From an uncultured Muribaculaceae bacterium (GTDB taxonomy: Bacteria; Bacteroidota; Bacteroidia; Bacteroidales; Muribaculaceae): 64,000 nucleotides of DNA. The position numbers were made by a program, and so were the translations under genes. A model generated the notes under the pieces. It made no database searches, was not told the origin of the DNA, and was given only the letters and a program-made list of their open reading frames with translations. Below are positions 24,196-32,398 of the stretch, in pieces. The stretch is from positions 62,001-126,000 of the forward strand of contig CAJUOC010000001.1 in assembly GCA_910587925.1 (NCBI GenBank). Direction: 5' to 3'. Within the stretch, counting starts at the first letter, position 1, and each line of letters opens with the position of its first letter.

Positions 24196-25095
24196 ATGAA
24201 ACACACCGCCTCAATCTTATGCGCGGCCGGTCTGGCACTCGCCACCGGCTCATGCTCCCTCTTCCAGAAGACATCGACCGTCAGCGGCGCCCAAGGCACC
24301 GCCACATCGACCTCAACTTCGACATCCACCACTACCACCCAAAATCAGGCCGGCAGCACCGCCGCTTCCGACAGCCGCAAGTCTCAGACACACGACCTCA
24401 GCGGCGAGTGGCTCATGGTACAGGTAGGAGCAGAGACCCTCGACCGCGACGAAGACATGCCCTACATCATATTTGACAAATCAGGCCGCTTCTACGCCAA
24501 CGACGGCTGCAACACCATAAACGGCGACTGGAAGCTCGGCGCCGACGACTGCTTCCGCTTCAGCTCCCTGATGATGACCCGCCGCTACTGTCCCGACGAA
24601 AACGTACAGCACACCATCGCCACCGTGCTCGACGACAAAAAGCCCGTACAAGCTAAATTTTCCGAGGTCGGCACCGAGTCGTACATCGACCTCATCGGAG
24701 CGTCGGGCAAGACCGCTGTGCGCCTGCGCCGCGCCAACATCGACTTCCTCAACGGCGAGTGGGAGATAACCTCCGTCAACGGCACATCCATCAATATGGA
24801 CGCCCCCGCCGACATATTCTTCGACATCGCCGAGCGCAAGGTACACGGCAATACCGGCTGCAACTACTTCAACGGCGAGATCTACCTCGACCATCGCCAG
24901 AGCAACGCCATTGACCTGAGCAAGATGGGTCTCACCCGCATGGCCTGCCCCTACTCCGAGCAGGAGACCGCGCTGATGGTAGCCCTCGAGGAAGCCACCA
25001 CCGCCCTGAGCGGCGGCAAAAACTCGGCCATGCTCCTCAGTGCCGACGGCCGCGAGCTGGTGACCCTGCGCCGCGCAGAGCAACCCACCGAATAA
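24196..25095 (+). CDS. Lipoprotein with two META (HslJ-like) domains
   Basis: A 299-residue lipoprotein (lipobox ATGSC, Cys at residue 20). A Ser/Thr-rich linker (residues about 35-60, including STSTSTSTTTTQ) leads to two META domains, at about residues 70-170 (LSGEWLMVQVG... FYANDGCNTINGDW) and 185-285 (LNGEWEITSVNGT... HGNTGCNYFNGEI). Each has the family's conserved GCN motif. HslJ-type domains are linked to stress or antibiotic tolerance in other bacteria. The frame opens at TTG 24163, but the signal sequence begins at ATG 24196. Confidence 0.88.
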   Translation: MKHTASILCAAGLALATGSCSLFQKTSTVSGAQGTATSTSTSTSTTTTQNQAGSTAASDSRKSQTHDLSGEWLMVQVGAETLDRDEDMPYIIFDKSGRFYANDGCNTINGDWKLGADDCFRFSSLMMTRRYCPDENVQHTIATVLDDKKPVQAKFSEVGTESYIDLIGASGKTAVRLRRANIDFLNGEWEITSVNGTSINMDAPADIFFDIAERKVHGNTGCNYFNGEIYLDHRQSNAIDLSKMGLTRMACPYSEQETALMVALEEATTALSGGKNSAMLLSADGRELVTLRRAEQPTE

Positions 25096-25115
25096 CCCGC
25101 CCCGCCCCCAACACA

Positions 25116-25144
25116 CAGCGCCGCTTGCAACCCAAGCGGCGCTG
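25116..25144 (+). terminator. Hairpin terminator after the META lipoprotein
   Basis: CAGCGCCGCTTG at 25116-25127 pairs perfectly with CAAGCGGCGCTG at 25133-25144 around CAACC. The downstream T-run is weak, so terminator strength is uncertain. Confidence 0.6.
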
Positions 25145-25150
25145 CGTGTG

Positions 25151-25200
25151 TTGTAAAAGTAGGCTTATGCCTTGAGCACCTCGAGAGCGGCCCGTTAGTC
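25151..25200 (-). pseudogene. Decayed copy of the tpx 3' end
   Basis: About 50 bases here match 25569-25618 at roughly 43 of 50 positions. Read on the minus strand, the shared part encodes the tail ALEVLKA and stop codon of tpx plus the first bases after it. The copy is in the same orientation as the real gene, ends where the palindromic element begins, and has no further coding sequence. It looks like the remnant of a duplication. Confidence 0.7.
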
Positions 25201-25423
25201 CGCGCAGGTTTGTAACCTGCGCGCCACCAAGCTATTGCACCTCGTAGTTTTGACTTTGCAAGTCAAAACTACGCCATTGCCACGATGATTCTGGCACCGC
25301 CGTTTTAATGATGTCTTATACATGTCAAATGAGCCATATGCATTGGCGGTGTTTTGACTTACAAAGCCAAAACACCGAGGTGTAATACATCGGCAGCGCG
25401 CAGGTTACAAACCTGCGCGGACT
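25197..25423 (+). repeat. Concentric palindromic intergenic element, about 227 bp
   Basis: The outer arms, 25197-25224 and 25396-25423, are perfect inverted repeats of 28 bases, and each arm is itself a hairpin (GCGCAGGTT, TGT, AACCTGCGC). Inside, CACCTCG near 25239 pairs with CGAGGTG near 25376, enclosing two further hairpins (GTTTTGACTTTGCAAGTCAAAAC on the left; GTGTTTTGACTT with AAAGCCAAAACAC on the right), and then CACCGCCG with a GGCGGTG. It lies in a 485-base gene-free gap (25096-25580). A direct repeat ACTATCTTGAATG occurs at its right edge (25421-25433) and again at 25468-25480. Confidence 0.85.
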
Positions 25424-25526
25424 ATCTTGAATGAGTGATGATTATGTAATCCAAGTGCGTACTGCCGACTATCTTGAATGCGATTACATAATTGGGCATC
25501 GTGAATCAAGGGGCATATCCACAAGA

Positions 25527-25560
25527 CGCCGCGCCACTTGTCATGACAAGTGGCGCGGCG
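25527..25560 (-). terminator. Terminator after tpx
   Basis: A perfect 34-base palindrome (half-site CGCCGCGCCACTTGTCA) lies 20 bases beyond the tpx stop on the minus strand. Confidence 0.75.
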
Positions 25561-25580
25561 TGTGCGTTGTAAGAGTCTGC

Positions 25581-26090
25581 TTATGCCTTGAGCACTTCGA
25601 GAGCGGCCTCGTAGTCGGGCTCGTGGGTGATTTCCTGCACCAGGTCGGTATACAGCACCTTGCGGTCGGTGTCGAGGATTATCACTGCGCGTGTCAGAAG
25701 TCCGGCGATAGGGCCGTCGACAAGCTCAAGACCATACTCGTGTGCAAACTGCGGCGAACGGAACGCCGACGCGGCCACCACATTGTCGATACCCTCTGCA
25801 GCGCAGAAGCGACCCATCGCAAAAGGCAGGTCCATCGACACACATACGACAGCCACATCGTCGAGACCGGCAGCCATCTCATTGAAGCGGCGCACGCTCA
25901 TGGCGCACACCGGCGTATCGAGGCTCGGGAATACATTGAGCACCACGCGCTTGCCGGCAAAATCCCGGCAAGTGACATCGGCAAGGTCTTTTGATACGAG
26001 GTTGAAGCACGGGGCAGTGTCGCCCGGGGCGGGCACCTTGCCGTAGGTATGGCAGGGCGCACCTTTGAAATATACGGTTTCCATATTCAT
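25581..26090 (-). CDS. tpx: Thiol peroxidase
   Basis: A 169-residue atypical 2-Cys peroxiredoxin that reduces hydroperoxides, normally with thioredoxin. The N-terminal ETVYFKGAPCHTYGKVPAPGD is typical; the peroxidatic Cys is in FPSLDTPVCAMSVRRFNE and the resolving Cys in MGRFCAAEGIDNVV. The start ATG at 26090 overlaps the stop of the upstream redoxin-like gene as ATGA; the longer frame upstream would run through that gene. A short copy of its 3' end persists at 25151-25200. Confidence 0.94.
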   Translation of the reverse strand: MNMETVYFKGAPCHTYGKVPAPGDTAPCFNLVSKDLADVTCRDFAGKRVVLNVFPSLDTPVCAMSVRRFNEMAAGLDDVAVVCVSMDLPFAMGRFCAAEGIDNVVAASAFRSPQFAHEYGLELVDGPIAGLLTRAVIILDTDRKVLYTDLVQEITHEPDYEAALEVLKA

Positions 26091-27253
26091 TTTAATATTG
26101 CTATCTTCTGAATAACACTCGAGCACAACTGATTGTTGCGGCCAATCATCACATCGGCCACGGTGCCGTCGGGCCGGCAGAAGATTATCGACGGAGTGAC
26201 ACTCGCCCCGCTGTCGCGGGCAAGCGTGCGGGCACCCATCAGTATGGCCTCCTCCGGCTCAAGACCCGGGGCGACCGACTCTATCGAGTCTATGTCGGTA
26301 TCGATGAAAGCGAGTATCAGCTTGCAGGCCACCGACGATAGCAGCGCAGCCTCGCGCAGCTCCTTGACCACGTCGGCCGTGCCGTCGACACGCGAGTCCA
26401 GGATAGCTATCACAGTGGGGGCGCCCATCGGCTCGCCGGTATCATAAGTATAGCGCTCGCCCGTCGGAGTCGGAGCCGAAAACGTCGGCATACGCCGGCC
26501 CGGCAAGTGCTCAATCGAGTATGTGTCGCTGCGATACTTGCCAAATGCATCGGCATACTTCTCAGCCAGCGCCGCCTCGGTCGGCTGCACGCATCCATCC
26601 GGCACGGCTTGGCCGTAAGTCATGGTAAGAGTCTGCTCGGCCGGCATACCGGGGCTTGTGACATACTCCACCTCGAGGGGCAGCAGAGTCGATGCGTCGA
26701 GCTCGTAAGTATACTCGCGCCGGTCGTAGCCGCGTACACGCTCGACACCGCGCACCGTCACACGCCCGCCGCGCTCCTCCACAGTGTAGTGGTGGGTCGA
26801 GTCTGAAGCCATCGCCTCGAAAGCCAGCCCGAGCCGCTGCGGCAGGAAGTCGACAAACTGTGCCCGCGCCTGCACACCCTCGGCCGCGCGGCCGCGCGGC
26901 GCGAAAGGCACCGCATCGCCGTCGATGTGATACTCCTGCAGCCGACCGTCGCGGTATCGGAAATGATTTCCGGCCGCATACGACGTAAATCCCGTCGTGT
27001 GTGTGCCGGCCGGAGTGGTCACACTCCAGTCTATCAGATAGTCGCAAACAGAGAGCGTGTCGCCGGGCGCGGCCGACGACATCAGCGCCAGAGTATAGAC
27101 CACAGGCACATCAGCATTGGGCAGCAGTATCTCGCATCGCGCGTCGGCGCGGTAGCAAGGCACGGCAGCCAGCCGCGCGCCTATCTCATCAAGGTCAAGA
27201 GCAGCGGCAGCAAAAGCCGTCGCCACCCCTCCAAGCAAAAGTACATATCGCAT
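26087..27253 (-). CDS. Periplasmic thioredoxin-fold protein without CxxC
   Basis: A 388-residue exported protein (signal MRYVLLLGGVATAFAAAALD). The first two thirds look like a beta-rich LolA-like domain (YRADARCEILLPNADVPVVYTLALM... YELDASTLLPLEVEYV). From about residue 275 a thioredoxin-like fold can be followed (APTVIAILDSRVDGTADVVKEL... GASVTPSIIFCRPDGTVADVMIG), with the cis-Pro motif VTPSIIF but no CxxC where the active site would be. It is translationally coupled to tpx. The pairing suggests a redox context, but the missing cysteines argue against oxidoreductase activity. Confidence 0.75.
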   Translation of the reverse strand: MRYVLLLGGVATAFAAAALDLDEIGARLAAVPCYRADARCEILLPNADVPVVYTLALMSSAAPGDTLSVCDYLIDWSVTTPAGTHTTGFTSYAAGNHFRYRDGRLQEYHIDGDAVPFAPRGRAAEGVQARAQFVDFLPQRLGLAFEAMASDSTHHYTVEERGGRVTVRGVERVRGYDRREYTYELDASTLLPLEVEYVTSPGMPAEQTLTMTYGQAVPDGCVQPTEAALAEKYADAFGKYRSDTYSIEHLPGRRMPTFSAPTPTGERYTYDTGEPMGAPTVIAILDSRVDGTADVVKELREAALLSSVACKLILAFIDTDIDSIESVAPGLEPEEAILMGARTLARDSGASVTPSIIFCRPDGTVADVMIGRNNQLCSSVIQKIAILK

Positions 27254-27362
27254 AGTGATGAATTTTATATACAACATCCGGAGCGCGGATATAGTTCGGT
27301 CATCCGGATAATATTTTTAAACATGAACTCCGGCACCTGCGTCCCGACAATGTTCAAATAAA

Positions 27363-27395
27363 TTTGGCATAGCTCTCTACTTTTGCGTATCTTTG
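27363..27395 (+). promoter_or_regulatory. Promoter for the GtrA-glf cluster
   Basis: TTTG at 27363-27366 and TATCTTTG at 27388-27395 are 21 bases apart. A second -7-like TACTTTTG at 27378-27385 overlaps it. The first ATG is 62 bases downstream. Confidence 0.78.
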
Positions 27396-27457
27396 CAGTC
27401 TGATATATCAACCACACGCAATATCAGAAGCACTCAATCCAAACCACCCAACTATCC

Positions 27458-27865
27458 ATGGATATTCCGGCCTTACTTCTGCGCTACAGACAGTTTCTGC
27501 TGTATGGTATAATCGGCGGCGCCTGCGCCACGCTCGATTTCATCATATACTCACTGGTACTCTCCGGAGGAGGAAGACTGATGGCGGCCAACACATTGGG
27601 TGTCATATGTGGCATAGCGGCGAGTTTTACGCTCAACCGCCAGTACAATTTCAAGGTGAAAGACCATACAGCCCGGCGCCTTGTCATATTCTTTGCCGTG
27701 GGGCTGTCAGGGCTGGCCATAAGCAGTGCCATAATATACGCCACTGTAAATTACGGCGGCTGGAACAAACTATATGCCAAGGCATTCACAATAATTGTGG
27801 TGAGTATCTTCCAGTTTATACTCAACAAATCGCTTACTTTCAAAAACAACGATAACCAACGATGA
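27458..27865 (+). CDS. GtrA family membrane protein
   Basis: A 135-residue protein with four membrane helices of the GtrA family (FLLYGIIGGACATLDFIIYSLVL; LGVICGIAASFTLNRQYNFK; LVIFFAVGLSGLAISSAIIY; TIIVVSIFQFILNKSLTFK). The motif FxLNRxYxF and the closing NKxxTF are characteristic. GtrA proteins are thought to flip undecaprenyl-phosphate-linked sugars across the inner membrane. The next gene, a GT2 enzyme, overlaps by ATGA; the two are probably a synthase-flippase pair. Confidence 0.9.
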   Translation: MDIPALLLRYRQFLLYGIIGGACATLDFIIYSLVLSGGGRLMAANTLGVICGIAASFTLNRQYNFKVKDHTARRLVIFFAVGLSGLAISSAIIYATVNYGGWNKLYAKAFTIIVVSIFQFILNKSLTFKNNDNQR

Positions 27866-28584
27866 CCCAGGAGAAGATATACTTTGTGATGCCTGCGTAC
27901 AACGAAGAGGCAAACATACGTGCAGTAGTGGAGCAATGGTATCCCACCGTCATGAGACTCCGCGACCAGGGTGCCGACGCCACTCTCGCAATTGCAAACG
28001 ACGGCTCCAAGGATTCGACGTACGCCGTTCTCTGCGAGCTCAAGACCGAGTACCCACATCTCGAAGCCATCGACAAGCCCAACTCGGGTCATGGCGCCAC
28101 CGTGCTCTATCTGTACCGCCATGCCCTTGCAGCAGGAGCCGACTACATATTTCAGACCGACAGCGACGGACAGACTGATCCGGCCGAGTTTGACCAGTTA
28201 TGGGATGCCCGCGCCGCCTACGACCTGCAGGTCGGCCACCGCAACCACCGTGAGGACGGTCTCAGCCGAGTGGTAGTCACCAAAGTCCTCAAGGGTGTCG
28301 TACGCCTCACTTTCGGAGTAAGTGTGACAGACGCCAACACACCTTTCCGCCTGATGCGGGCCGAAGCGCTGCGCAGCCTGATGGAACAGATTCCCGATGA
28401 CTTTTTCCTGTCAAATGTAGCCCTGTCGGCCATCGCCGTCAAGCGCGGCATGCGCACACGCTGGCTTCCGATTACGTTCAAGCCTCGCCAGGGCGGCGTC
28501 AACTCCATAAATCTGCGACGGATATTCAAAATCGGTCGCAAGGCCGTAGGTGACTTCTACCGTATAAACAAAACTCTCAAGTAA
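27862..28584 (+). CDS. Glycosyltransferase family 2
   Basis: A 240-residue GT-A fold enzyme. The N-terminus YFVMPAYNEEANIRAVVEQ, the nucleotide-binding IANDGSKDSTY and the metal motif FQTDSDGQTDP are clear; the acceptor region contains GVSVTDANTPFRLMRAE. It resembles dolichol/undecaprenyl-phosphate sugar synthases (DPM1 type) but has no C-terminal membrane helices. The overlap with gtrA at the start and the zero spacing to glf at the end place it in one operon. The donor sugar is not known. Confidence 0.9.
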   Translation: MTQEKIYFVMPAYNEEANIRAVVEQWYPTVMRLRDQGADATLAIANDGSKDSTYAVLCELKTEYPHLEAIDKPNSGHGATVLYLYRHALAAGADYIFQTDSDGQTDPAEFDQLWDARAAYDLQVGHRNHREDGLSRVVVTKVLKGVVRLTFGVSVTDANTPFRLMRAEALRSLMEQIPDDFFLSNVALSAIAVKRGMRTRWLPITFKPRQGGVNSINLRRIFKIGRKAVGDFYRINKTLK

Positions 28585-29733
28585 ATGGCACAATACGACT
28601 TCTTGATAGTCGGCGCCGGTCTGTTCGGCGCCACCATGGCGCGTCTGGCCACCGACGCAGGCATGAAGTGCCTGGTGATTGACCGTCGCGACGTCGCAGG
28701 CGGCAATCTGTATTGCAAGGTAACCGACGGTATTGCCGTGCACAGCTACGGCGCCCATATATTCCATACATCCAACAAGCGTGTGTGGGACTTCGTCACA
28801 TCACTTGTAGACTTCAATCGATATACTAACTGCCCCGTGGCAAACTACCGCGGCGAGCTCTACAACCTCCCCTTCAACATGAATACGTTTCATGCCCTGT
28901 GGGGAGTGCGTACTCCTGCCGAGGCTATGGAGATTCTTGACCGGCAGCGTGCCGCGGCACGCTGCCGGGTCGCCGGCGACCCGGCCAACCTTGAAGAGCA
29001 GGCTCTCGTCCTCGCCGGACACGATATATACCAAAAGCTCATCAAGAGCTATACGGAAAAACAATGGGGACGCCCCTGCGACCAACTGCCGGCCTTCATC
29101 ATACGCCGACTGCCCCTGCGACTCACTTATGACAACAATTACTTCAACGACACATTTCAGGGTATACCATCGTCGCCCGACGGCTACAACACCCTCATAA
29201 ACCGGCTGCTCAGCGGAAGCGACGTGCTTCTCAGCACCGATTTCCACAGCCGTCCGCGCGCAGAGTGGGAGGAGATGTGCCGCCACATAATATACACCGG
29301 GCCTATCGACCGACTGTACGATTTCCGGTACGGGGCACTGGCATACCGCACCGTCAGATTTGAGACGGAAACTCTTGACACGGCCAACTTCCAAGGCAAT
29401 GCAGTCATAAATTACACCGATTCTGAAACACCTTTTACCCGTATAATCGAGCATAAACACTTCGCGACGTTCGGCGACGCCGTGTACGACAATCCGCGCA
29501 CGGTCATATCGCGGGAATACTCGACAGAGTGGAAGCCGGGAGTAGAGCCGTTTTATCCCGTCAACACGCCCGACAACGATGCCATATACATGCAATACCG
29601 TCAACTGGCCGATGCCGAACCGAATATCAGCGTAGCCGGCCGGCTCGGCAGCTACCGCTACTTTGACATGGACAAGACCATCGAGGCGGCCTTTGCACTT
29701 GCAGACACACTGATTCAATCCTGCGGCGAGTAA
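28585..29733 (+). CDS. glf: UDP-galactopyranose mutase
   Basis: A 382-residue flavoenzyme that interconverts UDP-galactopyranose and UDP-galactofuranose. The FAD-binding motif VGAGLFGATMARLATDAG is at residues 8-25 and VIDRRDVAGGNLY follows; family motifs HSYGAHIFHTSNKRVWDF, SYTEKQWGRPCDQLP, SREYSTEW and the C-terminal GRLGSYRYFDMDKTIEAA are intact. Length is normal. Its presence implies galactofuranose in a surface polysaccharide or glycolipid. Confidence 0.96.
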   Translation: MAQYDFLIVGAGLFGATMARLATDAGMKCLVIDRRDVAGGNLYCKVTDGIAVHSYGAHIFHTSNKRVWDFVTSLVDFNRYTNCPVANYRGELYNLPFNMNTFHALWGVRTPAEAMEILDRQRAAARCRVAGDPANLEEQALVLAGHDIYQKLIKSYTEKQWGRPCDQLPAFIIRRLPLRLTYDNNYFNDTFQGIPSSPDGYNTLINRLLSGSDVLLSTDFHSRPRAEWEEMCRHIIYTGPIDRLYDFRYGALAYRTVRFETETLDTANFQGNAVINYTDSETPFTRIIEHKHFATFGDAVYDNPRTVISREYSTEWKPGVEPFYPVNTPDNDAIYMQYRQLADAEPNISVAGRLGSYRYFDMDKTIEAAFALADTLIQSCGE

Positions 29734-29751
29734 CCACCACCATCCCCATCT

Positions 29752-31290
29752 ATGACTGACAACCGTACCTTGGCTGCATGCAGTAGCAGCCAACGGAAGG
29801 ACAGGCCAATCCTACCGACACATACGGAGCCGGTATTGAAACTGGCGCTGCGCCTCCTCGTATTGACATTAACGTGCGCCGCAGTCCTATCGCTGTGCGC
29901 CTCAGAATCAAGTCCTTTCTTCCCCGACTTCACATCAGACTATGCCGTTTTCAGGATTGCGTCTGAAGGATGGCTGCACGGAGGGCTACCGTACCACGAC
30001 CTGTTTGATCATAAAGGTCCCATGGCGCTGCTGCCACATATGCTCGGGCTGCTAATATGGCCGGGCAAAGCCGGGGTATTTATCGTGGAGGTAATCTTTG
30101 CCGTGGCGACATTTGAAATGATGTACAGATGCGGCCGTGTACTCGGCATCTCCGACAGGCTCAATTATGTATCACTCGCCACAGGCATGATACTGTTGGC
30201 CGGGCTCGTCGAGGGCGGAGCCACGGTCGAGGAGTGGAGCCTGCCCTTTCAGGCGCTGCCGCTGCTGCTGGGGCTGCGATGGCTGCGCGACACCGACCGC
30301 AGCATTGTACCGATTGCATTTGTAAGCGGCATATGCTTCGGGCTGGTGGCTTTGATACGCATAAATGACAATAATATCATATGCGGACTGTGCGCCGGCA
30401 TAGCCATAATCCTGGCGATGTACCGCAGATACATCGAGCTGGCAAAGTGTATCGCTTCATTTATCGGAGGTATCATACTCGCCATACTCCCGTTTGTCGT
30501 ATACTTCGCCGCAAACGGTATACTTGACGAATACTGGTATGCCAACTTCACGTACAATATACATTATCGTACAGTATGGGCCGAGCCGGATACGTTCATG
30601 ACACTTGCCCGCAAAATCTTGCGACTCACCCCTTGTATCATGGCTCCGGTCGCAGCATACTTCTACGGGAAGTCATCTGAGCGGAATATCCTGATTACGG
30701 TAACGGCAATGAGCGCGTTCACGGTATATGCTTTCCTGCCGGGTAACGGCTTCTCACATTATTATCTTATGGCCATGCCGCTCGGGGTGTTGGCCGTACA
30801 GCTGACATCGTCGATGCGGCGCGCCGGCAAACTCATCACTGTCGCTGCCGTATGCGGGCCTGTAGCTGCGTACTACTGCGCTAAACCGATAGAGGGTTAT
30901 CGCAATATCGTCAGGCGACACAGCGAGGCCGTACACCGCGGACGAATCCATCCGCTTACCCCGGCGATTGAGGCGGTCATACCCGCCGCAGAGCGCGGCT
31001 CGGTGTATATATTCGGCGGTGAGTCCGCCGCTCCGGCGCTCCTCGAAACAGGGCATATGCCGGTTGGTAAATACTTCTTCGGGCAGATAAAGCATTTCAA
31101 GGTCGACAGCCTCATATGCCGAGATATCGCCGAGCAGTTTTCAGCTGCACGGCCGCTATGGATTGTCGCACATCTCAGCCCTGTGAAGTGCGCGCCTCTG
31201 CAACCCATGCTATCAGAATATACCGAGATTCCGGCCGACTCCATCCCGGTAAAAATGCCACCGCTATACCACATTTACCGTCATAAATGA
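29752..31290 (+). CDS. Polytopic membrane protein, probable GT-C type glycosyltransferase
   Basis: A 512-residue integral membrane protein with about ten hydrophobic segments in residues 20-390 and a soluble C-terminal domain. An early extracytoplasmic loop holds DFTSDYAVFRIASEGWLHGGLPYHDLFDHKGPM; the acidic DY and D-x-x-DHKGP pattern is what GT-C lipid-linked sugar transferases show. No exact family is assigned. Following glf by 18 bases, it may use a lipid-linked sugar made by the GT2/GtrA pair. Its base composition is somewhat lower in GC than its surroundings. Confidence 0.7.
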   Translation: MTDNRTLAACSSSQRKDRPILPTHTEPVLKLALRLLVLTLTCAAVLSLCASESSPFFPDFTSDYAVFRIASEGWLHGGLPYHDLFDHKGPMALLPHMLGLLIWPGKAGVFIVEVIFAVATFEMMYRCGRVLGISDRLNYVSLATGMILLAGLVEGGATVEEWSLPFQALPLLLGLRWLRDTDRSIVPIAFVSGICFGLVALIRINDNNIICGLCAGIAIILAMYRRYIELAKCIASFIGGIILAILPFVVYFAANGILDEYWYANFTYNIHYRTVWAEPDTFMTLARKILRLTPCIMAPVAAYFYGKSSERNILITVTAMSAFTVYAFLPGNGFSHYYLMAMPLGVLAVQLTSSMRRAGKLITVAAVCGPVAAYYCAKPIEGYRNIVRRHSEAVHRGRIHPLTPAIEAVIPAAERGSVYIFGGESAAPALLETGHMPVGKYFFGQIKHFKVDSLICRDIAEQFSAARPLWIVAHLSPVKCAPLQPMLSEYTEIPADSIPVKMPPLYHIYRHK

Positions 31291-31328
31291 CACTTTTTTA
31301 ATGTAACATCTGTAAAATTGTAAAATAA

Positions 31329-31360
31329 AAATGCCGGGTCTCACGACTCGGCATTTCATT
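31329..31360 (+). terminator. Terminator after the glf cluster
   Basis: AAATGCCGGGTC and GACTCGGCATTT form a 12-base stem with one mismatch around TCAC at 31329-31356. The surrounding 263-base gap (31291-31553) between convergent genes is AT-rich and holds no other feature I can support. Confidence 0.75.
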
Positions 31361-31553
31361 TAAACCTTTATCTTAATCTAATACTATAAAAACACACATA
31401 CAAATATAGCGAGAATATGGCACCTGAGTCAAGATTTTGTTGTGAAAAAATTCACTATCTTAACATCTTTTTGCGATTATGCTGTAACAGCTGTATAATC
31501 TGTCACACTCGTTAACATGAATGTGCGTCGATTTTGCCCACCCACGTCGCTGA

Positions 31554-32324
31554 TCATTTGCCGCCCTTGTGGCGGGCGTAAGCTGAGGCGAGGCGGCGGT
31601 GATAGCCGAGGGCGGCGTAGGAGGGGCCGTTGTAGCCGCGGGCAAAGGCGCTCCAGTTTTTGGCTTTGAGCGCCGGCAACAGCCCCGAGCGGGTGATAAA
31701 CTCGGCAAACAGCTCGAGCTGGTCGCGCTCCGAGCGGCTGTTGAGTTGAAGAAACTCCTGTGGCGACGATGTGCCGCAGAGTTTGTAGTTGAACCCGCCG
31801 ATCTGAAACATGCCCCAGAATGTGCCTTCGATTGCCGTCACGGAGTCTATCGACGCGGCGGCATCAAAACGCGCCTGCACCGCTGCCTGCTGGCTGCCGT
31901 GCTTGCGTATGTCGGGACGGGAGAAGATGGCGGGGTGCGACTTGGTGTAGCGGCCGAGGTTGAGCTTGCGGCGCGATGCGCGGCTGCGGTACACGGTGAG
32001 GTCGAAGTTGAGCACGGGCTTGCCTTCGGCCCAGAATCCGCGGTGGCCTTTGCCTGCCTCGATGTCGACGATTGCCTTGATGGCGGCGACTTCTACGCCG
32101 AGCTCGGCGGCCACTTCTTCATAGTCGCGCTCGGTGAGGGGGCCGCGCCGCTGCGAGCGGCTGTCGAGCGGTTCGAAGTGAAGCCGCACGGTATCGCCGC
32201 TGATGATGTATATCTCTCGCTCGGGGTCGAGGTATCGCACTGTGTCGGGCGGCAGCAGCGGCTCCTGGGCGCGGCACGATGCGGCCGCGGCGGCAAGCAT
32301 GAGTATCAGTAGTATACGTGTCAT
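31554..32324 (-). CDS. N-acetylmuramidase-like lipoprotein
   Basis: A 256-residue protein with a lipoprotein-type signal (AAAAASC, Cys at residue 17). The C-terminal two thirds match the N-acetylmuramidase family (DUF3380): VEVAAIKAIVDIEAGKGHRGFWAEGKPVLNFDLTVYRS, with the Glu of DIEAG as candidate catalytic residue, then GTFWGMFQIGGFNYKLCG and WSAFARGYNGPSYAALGYHRRLASAY. The enzyme would cut peptidoglycan, perhaps for cell-wall remodelling. A longer frame exists upstream, but the signal peptide fixes the start. Confidence 0.85.
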   Translation of the reverse strand: MTRILLILMLAAAAASCRAQEPLLPPDTVRYLDPEREIYIISGDTVRLHFEPLDSRSQRRGPLTERDYEEVAAELGVEVAAIKAIVDIEAGKGHRGFWAEGKPVLNFDLTVYRSRASRRKLNLGRYTKSHPAIFSRPDIRKHGSQQAAVQARFDAAASIDSVTAIEGTFWGMFQIGGFNYKLCGTSSPQEFLQLNSRSERDQLELFAEFITRSGLLPALKAKNWSAFARGYNGPSYAALGYHRRLASAYARHKGGK

Positions 32325-32348
32325 ATGATGAGGAGATGTGAAAACACA

Positions 32349-32379
32349 GATGCGCGGCAGGCATCCCCTGCCGCGCATC
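32349..32379 (-). terminator. Terminator after pepD
   Basis: A 13-base perfect stem (GATGCGCGGCAGG with its complement) around a 5-base loop, followed on the minus strand by TGTGTTTT. It separates pepD from the muramidase gene. Confidence 0.75.
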
Positions 32380-32398
32380 CGTTGTGCATGAGTTGATA

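Noticed and set aside
25197..25423. Insertion sequence with terminal inverted repeats
   Set aside because: There is no transposase gene between the arms, and the distance is only about 227 bases; at most it is a non-autonomous element.
25431..25994. A plus-strand frame of 187 codons running from the repeat region into tpx
   Set aside because: It overlaps tpx antisense and starts in palindromic DNA; no family resemblance.
31291..31553. tRNA gene or leader RNA in the AT-rich gap after the glf cluster
   Set aside because: No cloverleaf or T-loop motif found; only a terminator hairpin is supported.
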